Positions 32,380 to 42,732 of a DNA stretch of 64,000 nucleotides are shown here, piece by piece (position 1 is the first letter of the stretch; the number at the start of each line of letters is the position of its first letter). The notes under the pieces were generated by a model. The model was not told where the DNA came from, did no database searches, and saw nothing but the letters and a program-made list of their open reading frames with translations. This stretch comes from Symsagittifera roscoffensis. Lineage: Eukaryota; Xenacoelomorpha; Acoela; Convolutidae. The stretch covers positions 67,560,727 to 67,624,726 of the forward strand of contig NC_087063.1 of assembly GCF_963678635.1 (NCBI RefSeq), written 5' to 3'. The position numbers and the translations under genes are program-made.

Positions 32380-34046
32380 CGATAGTCCAGATGACGAAGC
32401 AGTTTATCCCTTTCTTGTAGATTCACTCCATGATAGAGGACAACACAATTTTTGCAAGAACTTACTCGTAATTTTGTTTGAACCAGGAAAGTCCATGCAA
32501 AGCAAAATTCCCAGATGTAAAAATCAAAAGACAAATTATTGAACATTAGTTGAAAGACATCTGTAATTTAACACAACAATATGGAATCTACACCATAGAA
32601 TTCAGCACACCAAATACAGCCTATCGCAAATATGTAATTCAAACAGACGATATTGAATTAGAATTTTCAAAAGTATTCATAGAGTATATCAAAAGCATAC
32701 AATATCATAATTCACAAAGAGCAAACTCCATATTCACTAACGAAGTCTTTGCAATAATGTATAGTTATTTATCTATATTAGAAAAAACAGAACTTCAAAG
32801 TACCTCACCAACTGAAACATCCAGACATACAAAAGTACGAAATGAAATCACAATATTTTCAACATTTCTACATATAATCAAAGAAAATTTCACAAAAGAT
32901 GATGTTTCACAACACACTAAACATGACTTACAAAAGATTTTAGCATGGTTTATAATAGATTATTTTACCCACAATTTAGATTTAATTTCACAAGCAAGGA
33001 AAAGTTTCAGACCTCAAAATACAGACGTTTGGAACCCTCAATGGTCTCATCCTACATTTCTAAATATCCCACAAGCTATTTCAAGTCAAGCAATAAGTAC
33101 AATATCTTATCACAGAGATTATGTAAAAGTAATACCATTAACCATTGGTGCAACACCATTGAACTATAATACATTTTTACCTGATACGCGAAATAACAGT
33201 TTAAGTTCGACCGTCATACATAATGAAAACCTTAATGGAACTAGAAATCTTACACAACAAGATATTCAAACATAATCACACCTCATAAATAAAGAAATCG
33301 TCCAAACAACAACAACTACACAACAAAGTATTTCACCAATACACCCTAATTTGACAACACCAAGAAATACAAACACTTCACTAGCACAGGTAACTTTACA
33401 ATCAACCGTTAAACCTTCGGTTGCTCCAAAATATTCACATATGGATTATCAAACGTACAGACCAATGACAATACCGTCAAAAACACGAAAAACATTCACA
33501 AGAAATACCTTTGCAGAACACAATTATAATTATGCTCACAAACCAAGAACAAATCAACCTCCCCGAAAAAACACACAAAATTTAAATCACGTATGTTCTC
33601 ATTATTGGAAACTCCCGAAAACATCGACCAATTCAGTAAATTTTCCAGATAATCCACAACTTACACAGGATTATACTGAAAACTACCCATTCTTTCAGCA
33701 AAATAAAAATAAGCAACATACACCATTTATTATAAACTATTTATCATCCGATGAAGATGATTATCACCAACCAGATATTTTTGCACCATATACAAAAGAA
33801 TATCGCACACAGAGACCGCGACAATCTCAACCATCTCGAAATATAAAAATTTACCCATAAAATCCAACAGATATACAAAATTCACAACAAATGCATATAC
33901 AAAACCCATTTAACCCACAATCTTTTCAACCAATACAACCACAAAATCCAATGTCAATGCATTCTTATCAACCAACTCAAATGCAAAATGAAATACCGCT
34001 TCCATATTACCTTCGGCAACACGAAATTACAAAAAATCAACTTTAA
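32360..34046 (+). pseudogene. pre-capsid frames (N-terminal Gag or separate protein), broken
   Basis: A 60-codon frame (32360-32542) is followed by a frame from about 32550 that continues in the same phase past TAA at 33273 and 33858 to TAA at 34044. The first 200 residues look folded (YGIYTIEFSTPNTAYRKY; long helices with Tyr/Phe/Ile). The rest is Gln/Asn/Pro/Thr-rich and disordered, ending in a Pro/Gln/Met-rich stretch before the capsid. Start of the 32550 piece is a TTG in the track sense, so no true start is visible there. No domain is recognised. Such a long segment (about 700 codons with 31918-32379) ahead of capsid is unusual. Confidence 0.55.
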
Positions 34047-34861
34047 ATTTTTCACAAGTACCAAATGCCGCAGAATCACTACAGATGACAATGAATCCAT
34101 ACCTCATGGGTGGATCATCAATAACATCCAATAAACCACTGATGGTATTCACAGGAACAGACCCTGAATATTCTGTAGAAGATTATCTAAATGCAGTAAC
34201 AGCAAATTTAATTTTAAATATAGGACCTGAACCAATTAATACGCCACTACATCAAAATTAGATACATAGACGCACAGCACTAATACAAACAACCCTAGAT
34301 GGCGCAGCTCAAAAATGGTTTTCAGTATTACCTATAGAAATAAAATCAGACTGAAAAAGATTCACACAAAAATTTTCAAAAATGTTTGACTCTGAAAGAA
34401 ACAAACAACACCAACGAGTTTTATGTAATGAAACTCGCAAATTACCAAATGAAACAATCAAACAATTAGCAGTACGGATCGAAACACTAGTTCGAAAAGC
34501 ATATTCACTTAATACACATGACTATAAAAACACAAAAATGACAGAAAATTTGATGATGACCTTAACACCTCAATTAAGGAAAATAGCAATAAAAAAGAGA
34601 GCATCTCATCCTTCCTCAATTCGAGAACCAGACTTAGATTTTCGAAAACTAGTAGATAAATTAGAACAAGCAGAAATCACAATGAAACTCGAAGAAACAG
34701 AAAATCTAAAACTACAATATGTTAATCGAATTGAATTAAACACTACACATATAAAAAACATACAGGAATCAGATACAGACCTGATTGCAAAAATCACTGA
34801 AATACTAAATATCTACGAGAAACATCCAAACTTTAAAGGCAAACCATCTTTCGAAAAATGA
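34047..34861 (+). pseudogene. gag: Gag capsid domain, two internal stops
   Basis: One phase runs from 34043 to 34861 with a TAG at 34259-34261 and a TGA at 34352-34354. Capsid features are FTGTDPEYSVEDYLNAV, the helix around LDGAAQKWFSVLP, and KMFDSERNKQHQR with the following NETIKQLAVRI. These match the general retrotransposon gag pattern (W/F-rich helix, then 'F...F' and an Arg-rich helix). The intact part, 34382-34861, has 159 codons. It would build the particle. The TGA is where a Trp is common in this family, which suggests TGG to TGA. Confidence 0.75.
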
Positions 34862-34950
34862 TGTAATTATTGCCGACGATACTGACAGTATTTCCGAATG
34901 TAGACAAAAACAACAAGACAACCAGAATAAACCTCAAAAGCACAAAGAAC
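34862..34950 (+). pseudogene. degenerate zinc-knuckle (nucleocapsid) region
   Basis: CNYCRRY (from 34863) begins a CCHC knuckle and, after a frameshift, ISEC (about 34896) supplies the last Cys. The His is not readable. The stretch then becomes Gln/Asn/Lys-rich. It lies between capsid and protease as expected for nucleocapsid. Confidence 0.45.
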
Positions 34951-35206
34951 CAAATAAGTCATTCTACCAATACATGAAAAAAGATCAAAATCTACCAAAC
35001 AAAAATATATAGTAATAACAGTTCAGGAAAACCACTTCCGAACAACACCAATTACACAAGGAATCAATCACCATATAATTCAAGTTAAAGAGGAAGATCA
35101 CCAGAGCGAAGAAATACACGAAATTCTTCACAAAATAGATATAATCGATCGAATAGCCAAAATAACCAAAATAACTATTCACGATTAAATTCCAATACAA
35201 CACAAT

Positions 35207-37141
35207 TTGTTTCTGGATCCAGTTCCCAATCAAACCCAGGGAATAAACACTATTCCAATAATCAATCACGAAACTCATCATACAACAGAAATAGAAACTA
35301 TTCACATAATAGAAATAGAAATTATTCAAACAATCGAAATCAGAATTACCCGAACAATCGATCAAGAAATAATTCATATAATAGATCAAACTATCACAGA
35401 TCAAATAATAATTATCAAAATAAGATCACGAAATAATTCACAAAATCGAAACTCAAGTTACAATAATCGATATAGAAATTATTCCCAGTCACCACACAGG
35501 AATAATAACCATTACCATGATTCTAAACATCGATACAGAAGTAGCAAACCAAAACATCAAAGACCTATTAATCAAGTGCAGACAAATGAAGAAACAACAT
35601 CAGACCCTCCAGGTATTGATGACACAGAAAGTAACGAACTACAACTAAATCATATAAATTGTGAATCGTCAGATACAGAGAGTGATACAGATAATACCAT
35701 CTCTGTAAATATGATAACAGTCGAAAACGACTATGAACATATCATATATGAACAACCTTTTACATCACATATATATGCAAATCAATTGGAACTCCTACAC
35801 AACTATTATATTGGACCTAGTCATACTACACAAACTACACAAGAAGTAAACAAATTTAACACGGTAATTAAACCCGATAAAAAAGATGAAACACAATGCT
35901 CAAATACAAAACATATTTATCAAAATATACAGAAAGAACAACCCAGAGAAAAAATTTGGACAATTCCATTTCTCTTAGAAAGCCCAAGAAACAACGAATT
36001 TCAACCACCAGATCTTGAAATTGATTTTTTAATTGATTCAGCAGCAGAATCAAATATAATTAAAATTCCCACATGGAATGAAATCAAAACATCACACCCA
36101 AAATTAACGCCTCTTGCAACCTCTAGTAAACTAGCAACAGCACAAGGATCAACATTAGTAAATTATGGAAAAATCCAATTATTCCTTCTCCCCACGAGAA
36201 CAATGGAACAGAAAAAAAATTTAAACAAACCGTTTAAACAAATATTCCATATCACTGATATTAAGCACAATATCATTGGCATACCATTTATATCTAAAAA
36301 TACACCAACAATCAACATCTTAAATAGTAAAATACTAATCAAAGATAAGTGTACAAAAACAAAAAATACAGCCCTAACATTCTTCCAAAGAATAAACAAA
36401 CAACCACCATTCTTCTCAAAATTTTACCCAATTTACAATCAACAACGGAAACACCTGAAACCACTATCAGGAAATATATATAATTTTTCAATAAAACAAG
36501 TTCACCAGTATGATAAAAGTCAAAATAAACAACAACTTTTTATGTCAGATTTCGAATTTAAACCTGTTCACAAATTTTTCAAAATCACGATCTCATCTGT
36601 CAAATATTTGAAAAACACGAATTCCGACATCATTTCCTTACACGTGTATAACAATACACCATATCAAGTAACATTACCCTTAGGAATTTTAGGATATTGT
36701 GAAACAAATGCTACAAATTCACCCATAAATGAAGTAGCCTACCGCGTTAATAAAATACTCCAATTATTAGATATTTGCCAATCCACAATTCTTGACGAAG
36801 AATTATCCATAAATAATATAATAAGTAATGAAAAAAGATACACAGATTACTTCACAAAAACACCATATTTTCAACCAACATTCAATATAACAAATTACAC
36901 AAAAGAACAACAAAAATTTTTAACAATGTTTAATTTTGAACATTCACAAGTTACACAAACCGAATATGATAAATTAGCAAAGCAACTGTTAAAATACTCA
37001 ACAGTCTATGCAACATCAAAATTTGACGTTGGAAAAATCAGTTCATCACTACATCTCCCGTTAAAACCCGACGCAGTTTTCAAAAAACAAAGAGCCAGCA
37101 AAGTACCAATTCGCTTACACGACAAAGTACAAAGTAAATAG
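35207..37141 (+). CDS. pol: protease-containing part of pol
   Basis: A 644-codon frame. The first about 75 residues are Ile/Thr-rich low complexity, probably the wrong phase of an Asn/Ser/Arg-rich linker. Residues about 90-260 are acidic and polar. The aspartic protease motif is FLIDSAAESNII with Asp277 (36035-36037). It reads DSAA instead of the usual D-T/S-G. The Ala in place of Gly is either a variant of this family or a loss. Long conserved-looking sequence follows (HNIIGIPFISK, about residue 365) up to the RT start (RASKVPIRLHDKV). A frameshift near 37134 ends the frame and RT continues in the next phase. Confidence 0.75.
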   Translation: MFLDPVPNQTQGINTIPIINHETHHTTEIETIHIIEIEIIQTIEIRITRTIDQEIIHIIDQTITDQIIIIKIRSRNNSQNRNSSYNNRYRNYSQSPHRNNNHYHDSKHRYRSSKPKHQRPINQVQTNEETTSDPPGIDDTESNELQLNHINCESSDTESDTDNTISVNMITVENDYEHIIYEQPFTSHIYANQLELLHNYYIGPSHTTQTTQEVNKFNTVIKPDKKDETQCSNTKHIYQNIQKEQPREKIWTIPFLLESPRNNEFQPPDLEIDFLIDSAAESNIIKIPTWNEIKTSHPKLTPLATSSKLATAQGSTLVNYGKIQLFLLPTRTMEQKKNLNKPFKQIFHITDIKHNIIGIPFISKNTPTINILNSKILIKDKCTKTKNTALTFFQRINKQPPFFSKFYPIYNQQRKHLKPLSGNIYNFSIKQVHQYDKSQNKQQLFMSDFEFKPVHKFFKITISSVKYLKNTNSDIISLHVYNNTPYQVTLPLGILGYCETNATNSPINEVAYRVNKILQLLDICQSTILDEELSINNIISNEKRYTDYFTKTPYFQPTFNITNYTKEQQKFLTMFNFEHSQVTQTEYDKLAKQLLKYSTVYATSKFDVGKISSSLHLPLKPDAVFKKQRASKVPIRLHDKVQSK

Positions 37142-37940
37142 ATTACTTGACATCTTAGAACAATACAAAATTATCTCACCAGTAAATAAAGAAGAACAAC
37201 CAAAAGGTAACACCTTTATCAACCCTGTTATCATTCTAGCAAAAGGTGAATCATTAAAATTAGTTTTAGACGCTAGATATCTCAATTCACTAATTGATGA
37301 ATCAAAATGCAATTGGCCTATTGAACCAATACAAGTTATCTTAACAAAGATAAATGGAAAATACTTTACAACCGCAGATATGAATAGTGCATACAATCAA
37401 ATGCCACTAGATGAACAATCACGACGTTTAACACAATTTGTTATTGGAAATCAACAATATGAATTTAATCGCTTATTCTATGGAATATCCATAGGACCAG
37501 CAGCTTTTTCAGCTTTTATGAGTAAAATATTCAGACCACTAATAATCAAGAAAAACGCAATCACTTATTTAGACGATGTTTTTATGCAATCACAAACCAA
37601 AGAAGAAATGTTTACAGTTTTAGAACAGTATCATAAAACACTTCAGAACGAAAATCTGAAGGCCGCTCCCGATAAATCACACTTCTTTCTATTACGAGTT
37701 AAATTTTTAGGATGTAATATTGAACCAAACACTATCACTCCATTTAAATCACGCATTGATGCTATTCAAAAACTTCAGCCACCAACAAACAAAAAGAAAA
37801 TCCAAAAGTTCCTTGGAATGTTAAATTTCTTAAGTAAATATGTTTATAAAACGCAATTATACTTAAGATCCTTTTATAATATCCTCAGACAACAAAATAA
37901 CTTTGAATGGACCACTGAACATCAAACACGATTTGAATAA
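37134..37940 (+). CDS. pol: reverse transcriptase domain
   Basis: The frame is open for 268 codons with the full set of RT motifs: NPVIILAKGESLK, LVLDARYLN, motif A FTTADMNSAYNQM, FYGISIGPAAFSAFM, the active site YLDD (37566-37577), HFFLLRVKFLG and the connection start KKIQKFLGMLNFLSKY. All three catalytic Asp are present. The phase continues past TAA (37938-37940) into RNase H. By its motifs it is of Ty3/gypsy type; the placement within that group needs a tree. Confidence 0.9.
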   Translation, partial: VNRLLDILEQYKIISPVNKEEQPKGNTFINPVIILAKGESLKLVLDARYLNSLIDESKCNWPIEPIQVILTKINGKYFTTADMNSAYNQMPLDEQSRRLTQFVIGNQQYEFNRLFYGISIGPAAFSAFMSKIFRPLIIKKNAITYLDDVFMQSQTKEEMFTVLEQYHKTLQNENLKAAPDKSHFFLLRVKFLGCNIEPNTITPFKSRIDAIQKLQPPTNKKKIQKFLGMLNFLSKYVYKTQLYLRSFYNILRQQNNFEWTTEHQTRFE

Positions 37941-38340
37941 AATAAAAAACTTTTAACTGAACAAATTTCAAACGCAATTCCAGATCCAAATCAACCATTC
38001 TATGCAATGTGTGATGCTTCAAATTTTGGCATCGGCGCAGCATTGCTACAATCACATAGTGGAACAAATAAAATGAACCTTATATCAGCAAATTCACGAT
38101 TATTCACTCAAGCAGAGCTACGACTCTCAACTCTAATGAGATAATGTACAGCTATAAAATATACACTTACAGAATATGAATTTCTGATACTTGGATCAAA
38201 ACACCCAACAGTTCTGTTCACAGATCATAAACCAATTATTTTTCTCTTTACCTAAAAATCCAATCCAAATCATAGTGTTTATAGATTTCAACTAATTTTT
38301 ATGAAATTTTCAAACTTACATATAGTTTGGACAGCAGAAA
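37941..38340 (+). pseudogene. pol: RNase H domain with stops
   Basis: In phase with RT after the TAA: FYAMCDASNFGIGAALLQ carries the first catalytic Asp. SRLFTQAELRLSTL and VLFTDHKPIIFLFT follow, as in Ty3/gypsy RNase H. TAA at 38142-38144 and 38253-38255 break it, and a frameshift near 38325-38340 leads to the next frame. It removes RNA from the RNA-DNA hybrid in the family. Confidence 0.8.
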
Positions 38341-38920
38341 AAATCTTGCGTTACCAGATACATTAAGTCGAAATACGCCACCTGAATTACTCACACGAAA
38401 AACTACAGTTGAAATACCAAAAAATATTAAATTTTATCTCGCAAAAGATGAAACATCACCCCGACTAGAATGCAAATATGCAGTAAAAATTGACATTGAT
38501 CAATCACAAATAAATAACCTACAATATTTTCCACTTTACTTAGATTGCCAAAATAATCACTTCGAAGTTGATTTACTAGGAACATCAACTTTCAAACCAA
38601 TTCTATACTCACAATGGATAAAAAATAACACTCAACAAAAAAGAATAAAACACCACTCGCATAAAAAAGACCTTTTTCCGTTAATTGAAAAAGAAAATTT
38701 AACTGATAAAATAAATTTATCAGGACCACAAACAAATGATTCAAAATACACTATAAATCAAGTTTTTGACCTCCATGACCCACTTGACACAATTCCCCTA
38801 TCAGAACTAGAAATTGACAATATTTTTCTCCCTCCAACAGATAAAATTACACTTGAACTCGTAAAACAATATCACAATCTCGACCCAGTAATTAGACAAT
38901 TAAAATCATGGCACAAATAA
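38327..38920 (+). CDS. pol: RNase H end and spacer before integrase
   Basis: A 197-codon frame starting in the conserved RNase H tail (KNLALPDTLSRNTPPELL) and continuing with a spacer of no known domain (acidic C-terminus, LDTIPLSELEIDNIFLPP). TAA at 38918 ends it and integrase begins about 15 bp later in another phase. Confidence 0.7.
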   Translation: MDSRKNLALPDTLSRNTPPELLTRKTTVEIPKNIKFYLAKDETSPRLECKYAVKIDIDQSQINNLQYFPLYLDCQNNHFEVDLLGTSTFKPILYSQWIKNNTQQKRIKHHSHKKDLFPLIEKENLTDKINLSGPQTNDSKYTINQVFDLHDPLDTIPLSELEIDNIFLPPTDKITLELVKQYHNLDPVIRQLKSWHK

Positions 38921-38932
38921 GCCCGTAAAAGC

Positions 38933-39977
38933 AGATACCACAATTTTAGGAAATAAAACACTCCTCCGATATTTCCGAAAATTTCATAACACAGCAATTA
39001 AGGAAAATACAGATCTTTTAGAATATCAATTATATGATTCTAAAGTTCCCTGTCTACCTTTAAGTATGATATTAATAGCTTTTAACATCTCACATACACA
39101 AAATACTAAAGGACACTCCGGATCAGAGAAAACATACTCAAACTTTACCCAAAATTTTTATTTCCCAAATGCACCAATTTGGATAAAAGTATTATGCAAT
39201 GATTGCATAGTATGTCAGTTAAATAAACCTTAACTAAATCAAAAACAAATAGCACAAAAACAAGATTTTAAAGGACAATGTTTATATTTTAACCATCGCA
39301 TTCCATTCGATACAAAAGGACCAATTTCGCCATCCTCTGAAGGAAACTCCTACATTATGGTAATTGTTGACGCATTTACACATTATGTAGCACTCAACCC
39401 AGTACCACATTGTAATGCTTATTATGCCTACACGACACTTTATGAACACTAGATGGCTAAATTCGGATTACCCGAAATCTTAGTTACAGACAACGGTACA
39501 GAATTCATAAATAATGAAATCATCACACTATGCCACTTATATAACATCAAACATAAACCACGTACATCTCCTGCACCTTGGACAAACGGTTTAGTCGAAG
39601 GTATGAACCGTTCACTACAAGAATATCTCAGATGTATCATAAATGGAAATGATACAAAATACACAGAATGGTCAGCAGATGTAAAATTATTTCCCTTAGC
39701 ATATAATTCACAAATCACGACAACTCTAGGAATGTCACCATACGAAATGGTTTTTAATCAAAAGCCACGTAAACCAATTATGTTTACAGTAAATTCCCAT
39801 AAAAATGCACAAGGTTATTGCCAACCAAATAAAGACTCAATTTGTTATAACCTACCTTTACACACACATGACGAAGATCATTTTCATCACCCACAAATTC
39901 TTAAATTAGCTTCCGGCTCACATACCGAATGGATTTTAAATAGAGATAAAAAACACAAGAAATTTACCAAAAAGTAA
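38933..39977 (+). pseudogene. pol: integrase: zinc-binding and catalytic core
   Basis: The HHCC zinc region is at about 39085-39225 (ISHTQNTKGHSGSEKTY...CNDCIVC). The catalytic core begins near 39305: first Asp in FDTKGPI, second Asp in VTDNGTEF (about 39480), Glu in NGLVEGMNRS. There are 35 residues between second Asp and Glu, the DD(35)E spacing. Further on TTTLGMSPYEMVFNQKPRKP is the usual end of the core. A TAA near 39230 and a TAG at 39450-39452 interrupt; the latter is where Trp is common. A frameshift near 39957 leads into the C-terminal frame. Integrase joins the element DNA to the host chromosome. Confidence 0.85.
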
Positions 39978-39985
39978 CAAAGAAA

Positions 39986-40590
39986 TTGTTACAAAGGCAA
40001 AACACTAACGAACAAATTAATTCACGCTTTGCACCAGCCACAGATTTAAAAATAGGAACATTTGTTTTAATACCTAACTTTAATACACGAAAAGGAAATT
40101 CTAAAAAATTACAACCCCTTCGAAAAAGACCATACCAAATACTTGCCAAACCCACTGACGTAACGTATAAACTCACCGATTCGAATCAAAAAGAAATAGT
40201 TCAACATCGTAACAATCTATTGCCCTACTACTCAAAAGAGTACGCGCTACGCGAATTAACTCAATTATATTCTTTCACAGGTTTAAAAGTTATTCAAAAT
40301 CATTCACATACAGAAAAAAAAATAAATGAACAACAGAACGTTCATCATGAAAAACAAAATTCAAAACAAACCACAACTCAAACAATACAAAAACGACAGA
40401 CCAAAAAATACCTCAAAAAGAAAGAAAAAATAGGAAAATGATAGAAAAAATTTTACCACAATAACAAGTAGAAAAATCAAAACATAGAGAATCATCACGA
40501 CTTAGAAATCAACCACGTAAAAACTACAAAACATTCATCCCACAATCTAAAATATTAAAGAAAAATGAATTTCAAAAACAACTTTAATTT
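39986..40590 (+). pseudogene. pol: integrase C-terminal domain and basic tail
   Basis: The 151-codon frame to 40441 has LKIGTFVLIPNF and KKLQPLRKRPYQILAKPTDV, which is the GPY/F module of Ty3/gypsy integrases with Arg in place of the Gly. VQHRNNLLPYY follows. After stops, a last basic stretch (RLRNQPRKNYKTFIPQ, about 40500-40547) ends at TAA near 40587. Confidence 0.75.
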
Positions 40591-40878
40591 TAAAATTAAT
40601 AATCTTTGCACCTCTGAATTATTTTGAACTTTCATTTTTCAAAATAACATGCTGACAAACACGCAACAATTCTAGTTCAGATTCAGCCATTAGGATTCAC
40701 TTAAATCCGTCACCTTCTATAACTCTAACACCAACCTATTAGACGAAAGATATCAAACTCCAGGCATATCTATAGCTATAACTTTACAACCTCCAGGTCA
40801 AAAATAAGCAAACCGCTCAAACTTGACAACTAAAATAAATACCATCATAATATCATAACCCTCCCCTATCTAATAACG

Positions 40879-41179
40879 CAAAGATCAACAATATTTTCCC
40901 AACTCAGACCTCAAAAACCCTCCAACCAAAAATGGTAAATTAGCCCAAAGTAAAAAAAGACCATATTCATTAGGCCTAAATACAAATATCTCAAAATTAC
41001 CCCAAATCACCCGACAAATAAAAATAAAGCAAAGAAGACCTCCCGAACACCATAAAATTAGCCCCCAACAACTTTTCACAAAACTCAACCCACTTGTCAA
41101 AAAATCAATAAATAACTCGACCACACTTGAATCTTGCCTCAAACAACAAAAAACATTCGACAAAGAAATCATTTTTTAA
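40879..41179 (+). CDS. small basic frame after pol, no ATG
   Basis: A 99-codon frame from the TAA at 40876-40878 to TAA 41177-41179. It is Lys/Arg/Gln/Pro-rich with the cluster RQIKIKQRRPPEHHK near the middle, and has no Met. Its stop abuts the ATG of the next small frame (taaatg). If expressed it would need splicing or a lost start. The basic cluster is reminiscent of small RNA-binding regulators of complex retroviruses, but no homology is visible. Confidence 0.35.
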
Positions 41180-41353
41180 ATGCTCTTCTCTCGAGCAGTC
41201 AATATCTTTAAAAATACAATTTTCAACATTTTCATAAACTTTTTTATACTACTCAAACTTTTATTCATATTTCTATTTGATACTTTTGAAGCTTTTATAA
41301 TAATTTTAATAATTTTTTGCAACATTTTTTTAAATTTTCTACTCCCTATTTGA
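41180..41353 (+). CDS. small hydrophobic membrane frame (57 codons)
   Basis: ATG to TGA, too short for many gene finders. After LFSRAVNIFKN it is almost wholly hydrophobic (Ile/Phe/Leu): one or two membrane spans. It may be a stand-alone small membrane protein. It may equally be the start of the membrane protein at 41424. If one unit of the 16-bp duplication at about 41408-41439 is discounted, both frames fall in the same phase and only the TGA at 41351-41353 separates them. Confidence 0.4.
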   Translation: MLFSRAVNIFKNTIFNIFINFFILLKLLFIFLFDTFEAFIIILIIFCNIFLNFLLPI

Positions 41354-41407
41354 AATATATCTCCAATTTTCCCAAATCATTGGCCATATTCACAAACAGT
41401 TTTTGTG

Positions 41408-41439
41408 AATATACGAACAATTTTTGATACGAACAATTT
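41408..41439. repeat. 16-bp tandem duplication
   Basis: Two units of atacgaacaatttttg-type sequence (the second ends in ...tttttag). The size is 1 modulo 3, which matches the phase difference between the frames before and after it. Confidence 0.7.
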
Positions 41440-42227
41440 TTAGTAGAACAGATATTTTTTTACTATTTGTAATTTTCATAACATTTTTATCATCCCTAAT
41501 ATTGACAATGTGCAAATGTATAAAAAAGGCAATAATCACATTCGCTTTAGCAACAATCCTTTTAGTTCTTTTCATTGAAGAATACTACAAAAAACATAAA
41601 TTTTTCCACCAGAAAAAATCAATCAGTATACTTTCAAAAATTGCTAACCAACAATCACAAAATCAGTCTTCACCGACATCATCCCAAGAAAACTCGACAA
41701 TACGTATAACTACCCAAAACCCCCAAACATCCACACGAATTTCTTTCCAAGATAACCCATACACTTTTGAAGAACGACACGCCCGTTTATCTGAACCACA
41801 AGAACCAGTTCAGCGACAGGCACCCCATATAATCAGTGAACCAACATATAATTTGTACTCAACATTACCACAAGAATTAAGTAGAATAAGAAACATTAGT
41901 CAAAACCAAAACACAGTCGAAATCCACAGTTGGGCACTCAATAGACTACAATATAGACAAGATATCCACGAAGATATTCGTGAACATAATAATCAAATAC
42001 TTCAACAAAATAGTCTCCAATTAAAATTCGAAATCACGATCAAGCTAAATAATATTGGTCAACATCCTTACCCATTAAATCCACCAAATATAACAGCTCA
42101 ATCGCTACCACCACCATTTATAACAACTGAAGTAACATATAAGTACGATAGATATACCAAAAACACAATTGGTTACATCACATTTTATAACCCATACTCA
42201 GGATTATCATACACTTGTATATTCTAA
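41424..42227 (+). CDS. membrane protein frame after integrase, envelope-like region part 1
   Basis: A 267-codon frame. Two hydrophobic segments are near the start (FLLFVIFITFLSSLILTM; AIITFALATILLVLFI), separated by CKCIKKA. Then there is a Gln/Ser/Thr/Pro-rich stretch and a charged region (HSWALNRLQYRQDIHEDIRE). No ATG stands at the first codon; the first Met is about 28 codons in. The frame ends while the next, in another phase, takes over (42169-42732), so both may be one broken gene. The role is unknown. Position after integrase plus membrane spans suggests an envelope or envelope-leader function. Confidence 0.5.
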   Translation: MIRTIFSRTDIFLLFVIFITFLSSLILTMCKCIKKAIITFALATILLVLFIEEYYKKHKFFHQKKSISILSKIANQQSQNQSSPTSSQENSTIRITTQNPQTSTRISFQDNPYTFEERHARLSEPQEPVQRQAPHIISEPTYNLYSTLPQELSRIRNISQNQNTVEIHSWALNRLQYRQDIHEDIREHNNQILQQNSLQLKFEITIKLNNIGQHPYPLNPPNITAQSLPPPFITTEVTYKYDRYTKNTIGYITFYNPYSGLSYTCIF

Positions 42228-42732
42228 AAATATTAACAATTCAACACATCTTTTTCTAATGTTTTTCGACCAGAACACAAATTCTTCTCCTCGCACAGGA
42301 CCCCAGGATTTATTAGTAACACACTACGATTGTGAAGAAAACGAACAAAAGACACTACACAAATATGCAATAAATCAAGTATCACAATGCGAAACAGAAC
42401 CAAAAGCTATAGAAACTACAAATGTAATAGCGACACTGTATTCAAACGCCCGAGCAACAACAGTCACAGGATACAAATTCACAGCAACATTTTCCGAAAA
42501 GAAAGTACATTGTTCACAAGTTTCAAACGGAAATAAAAACCGACTTGATCACGAACCATTCTATCAAAGTAATATAGAACGACTTCTACATCTAAACTCC
42601 GATGATTGTAAAAACGAACTACTCAGGCTAAACATCACAAGAAATAAAAACACAGACAGAAAAATAGTAAATTCTCAAGTCATTGCCGATTCTGTACATC
42701 AAGCAGAACTTGAAGAAATCAAGGACATATAA
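42169..42732 (+). pseudogene. envelope-like ectodomain, part 2
   Basis: A 187-codon frame, rich in Cys relative to its neighbours, with VTHYDCEENEQKTLHKYAIN, a second Cys in VSQCETEPK, then KKVHCSQVSNG and LNSDDCKNELLRLNIT. The regular Cys spacing and Asn-x-Thr/Ser sites (NIT, NNS) suggest a secreted or virion-surface domain. I recognise no named family with certainty. It continues in another phase at about 42733 (RLTYDIHDKHWIPHIG) with TAA at 42972 and TGA at 43134, so it is broken. Confidence 0.45.

Noticed and set aside
34985-35404. 139-codon minus-strand Tyr/Phe-rich frame
   Set aside because: Antisense of Asn/Arg/Ser repeats; such frames are common opposite A-rich coding DNA.
35207-35430. 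Ile/Thr-rich start of the 644-codon frame as a real domain
   Set aside because: Another phase of the same DNA gives an Asn/Ser/Arg-rich linker typical for this place, so the start is probably out of phase.
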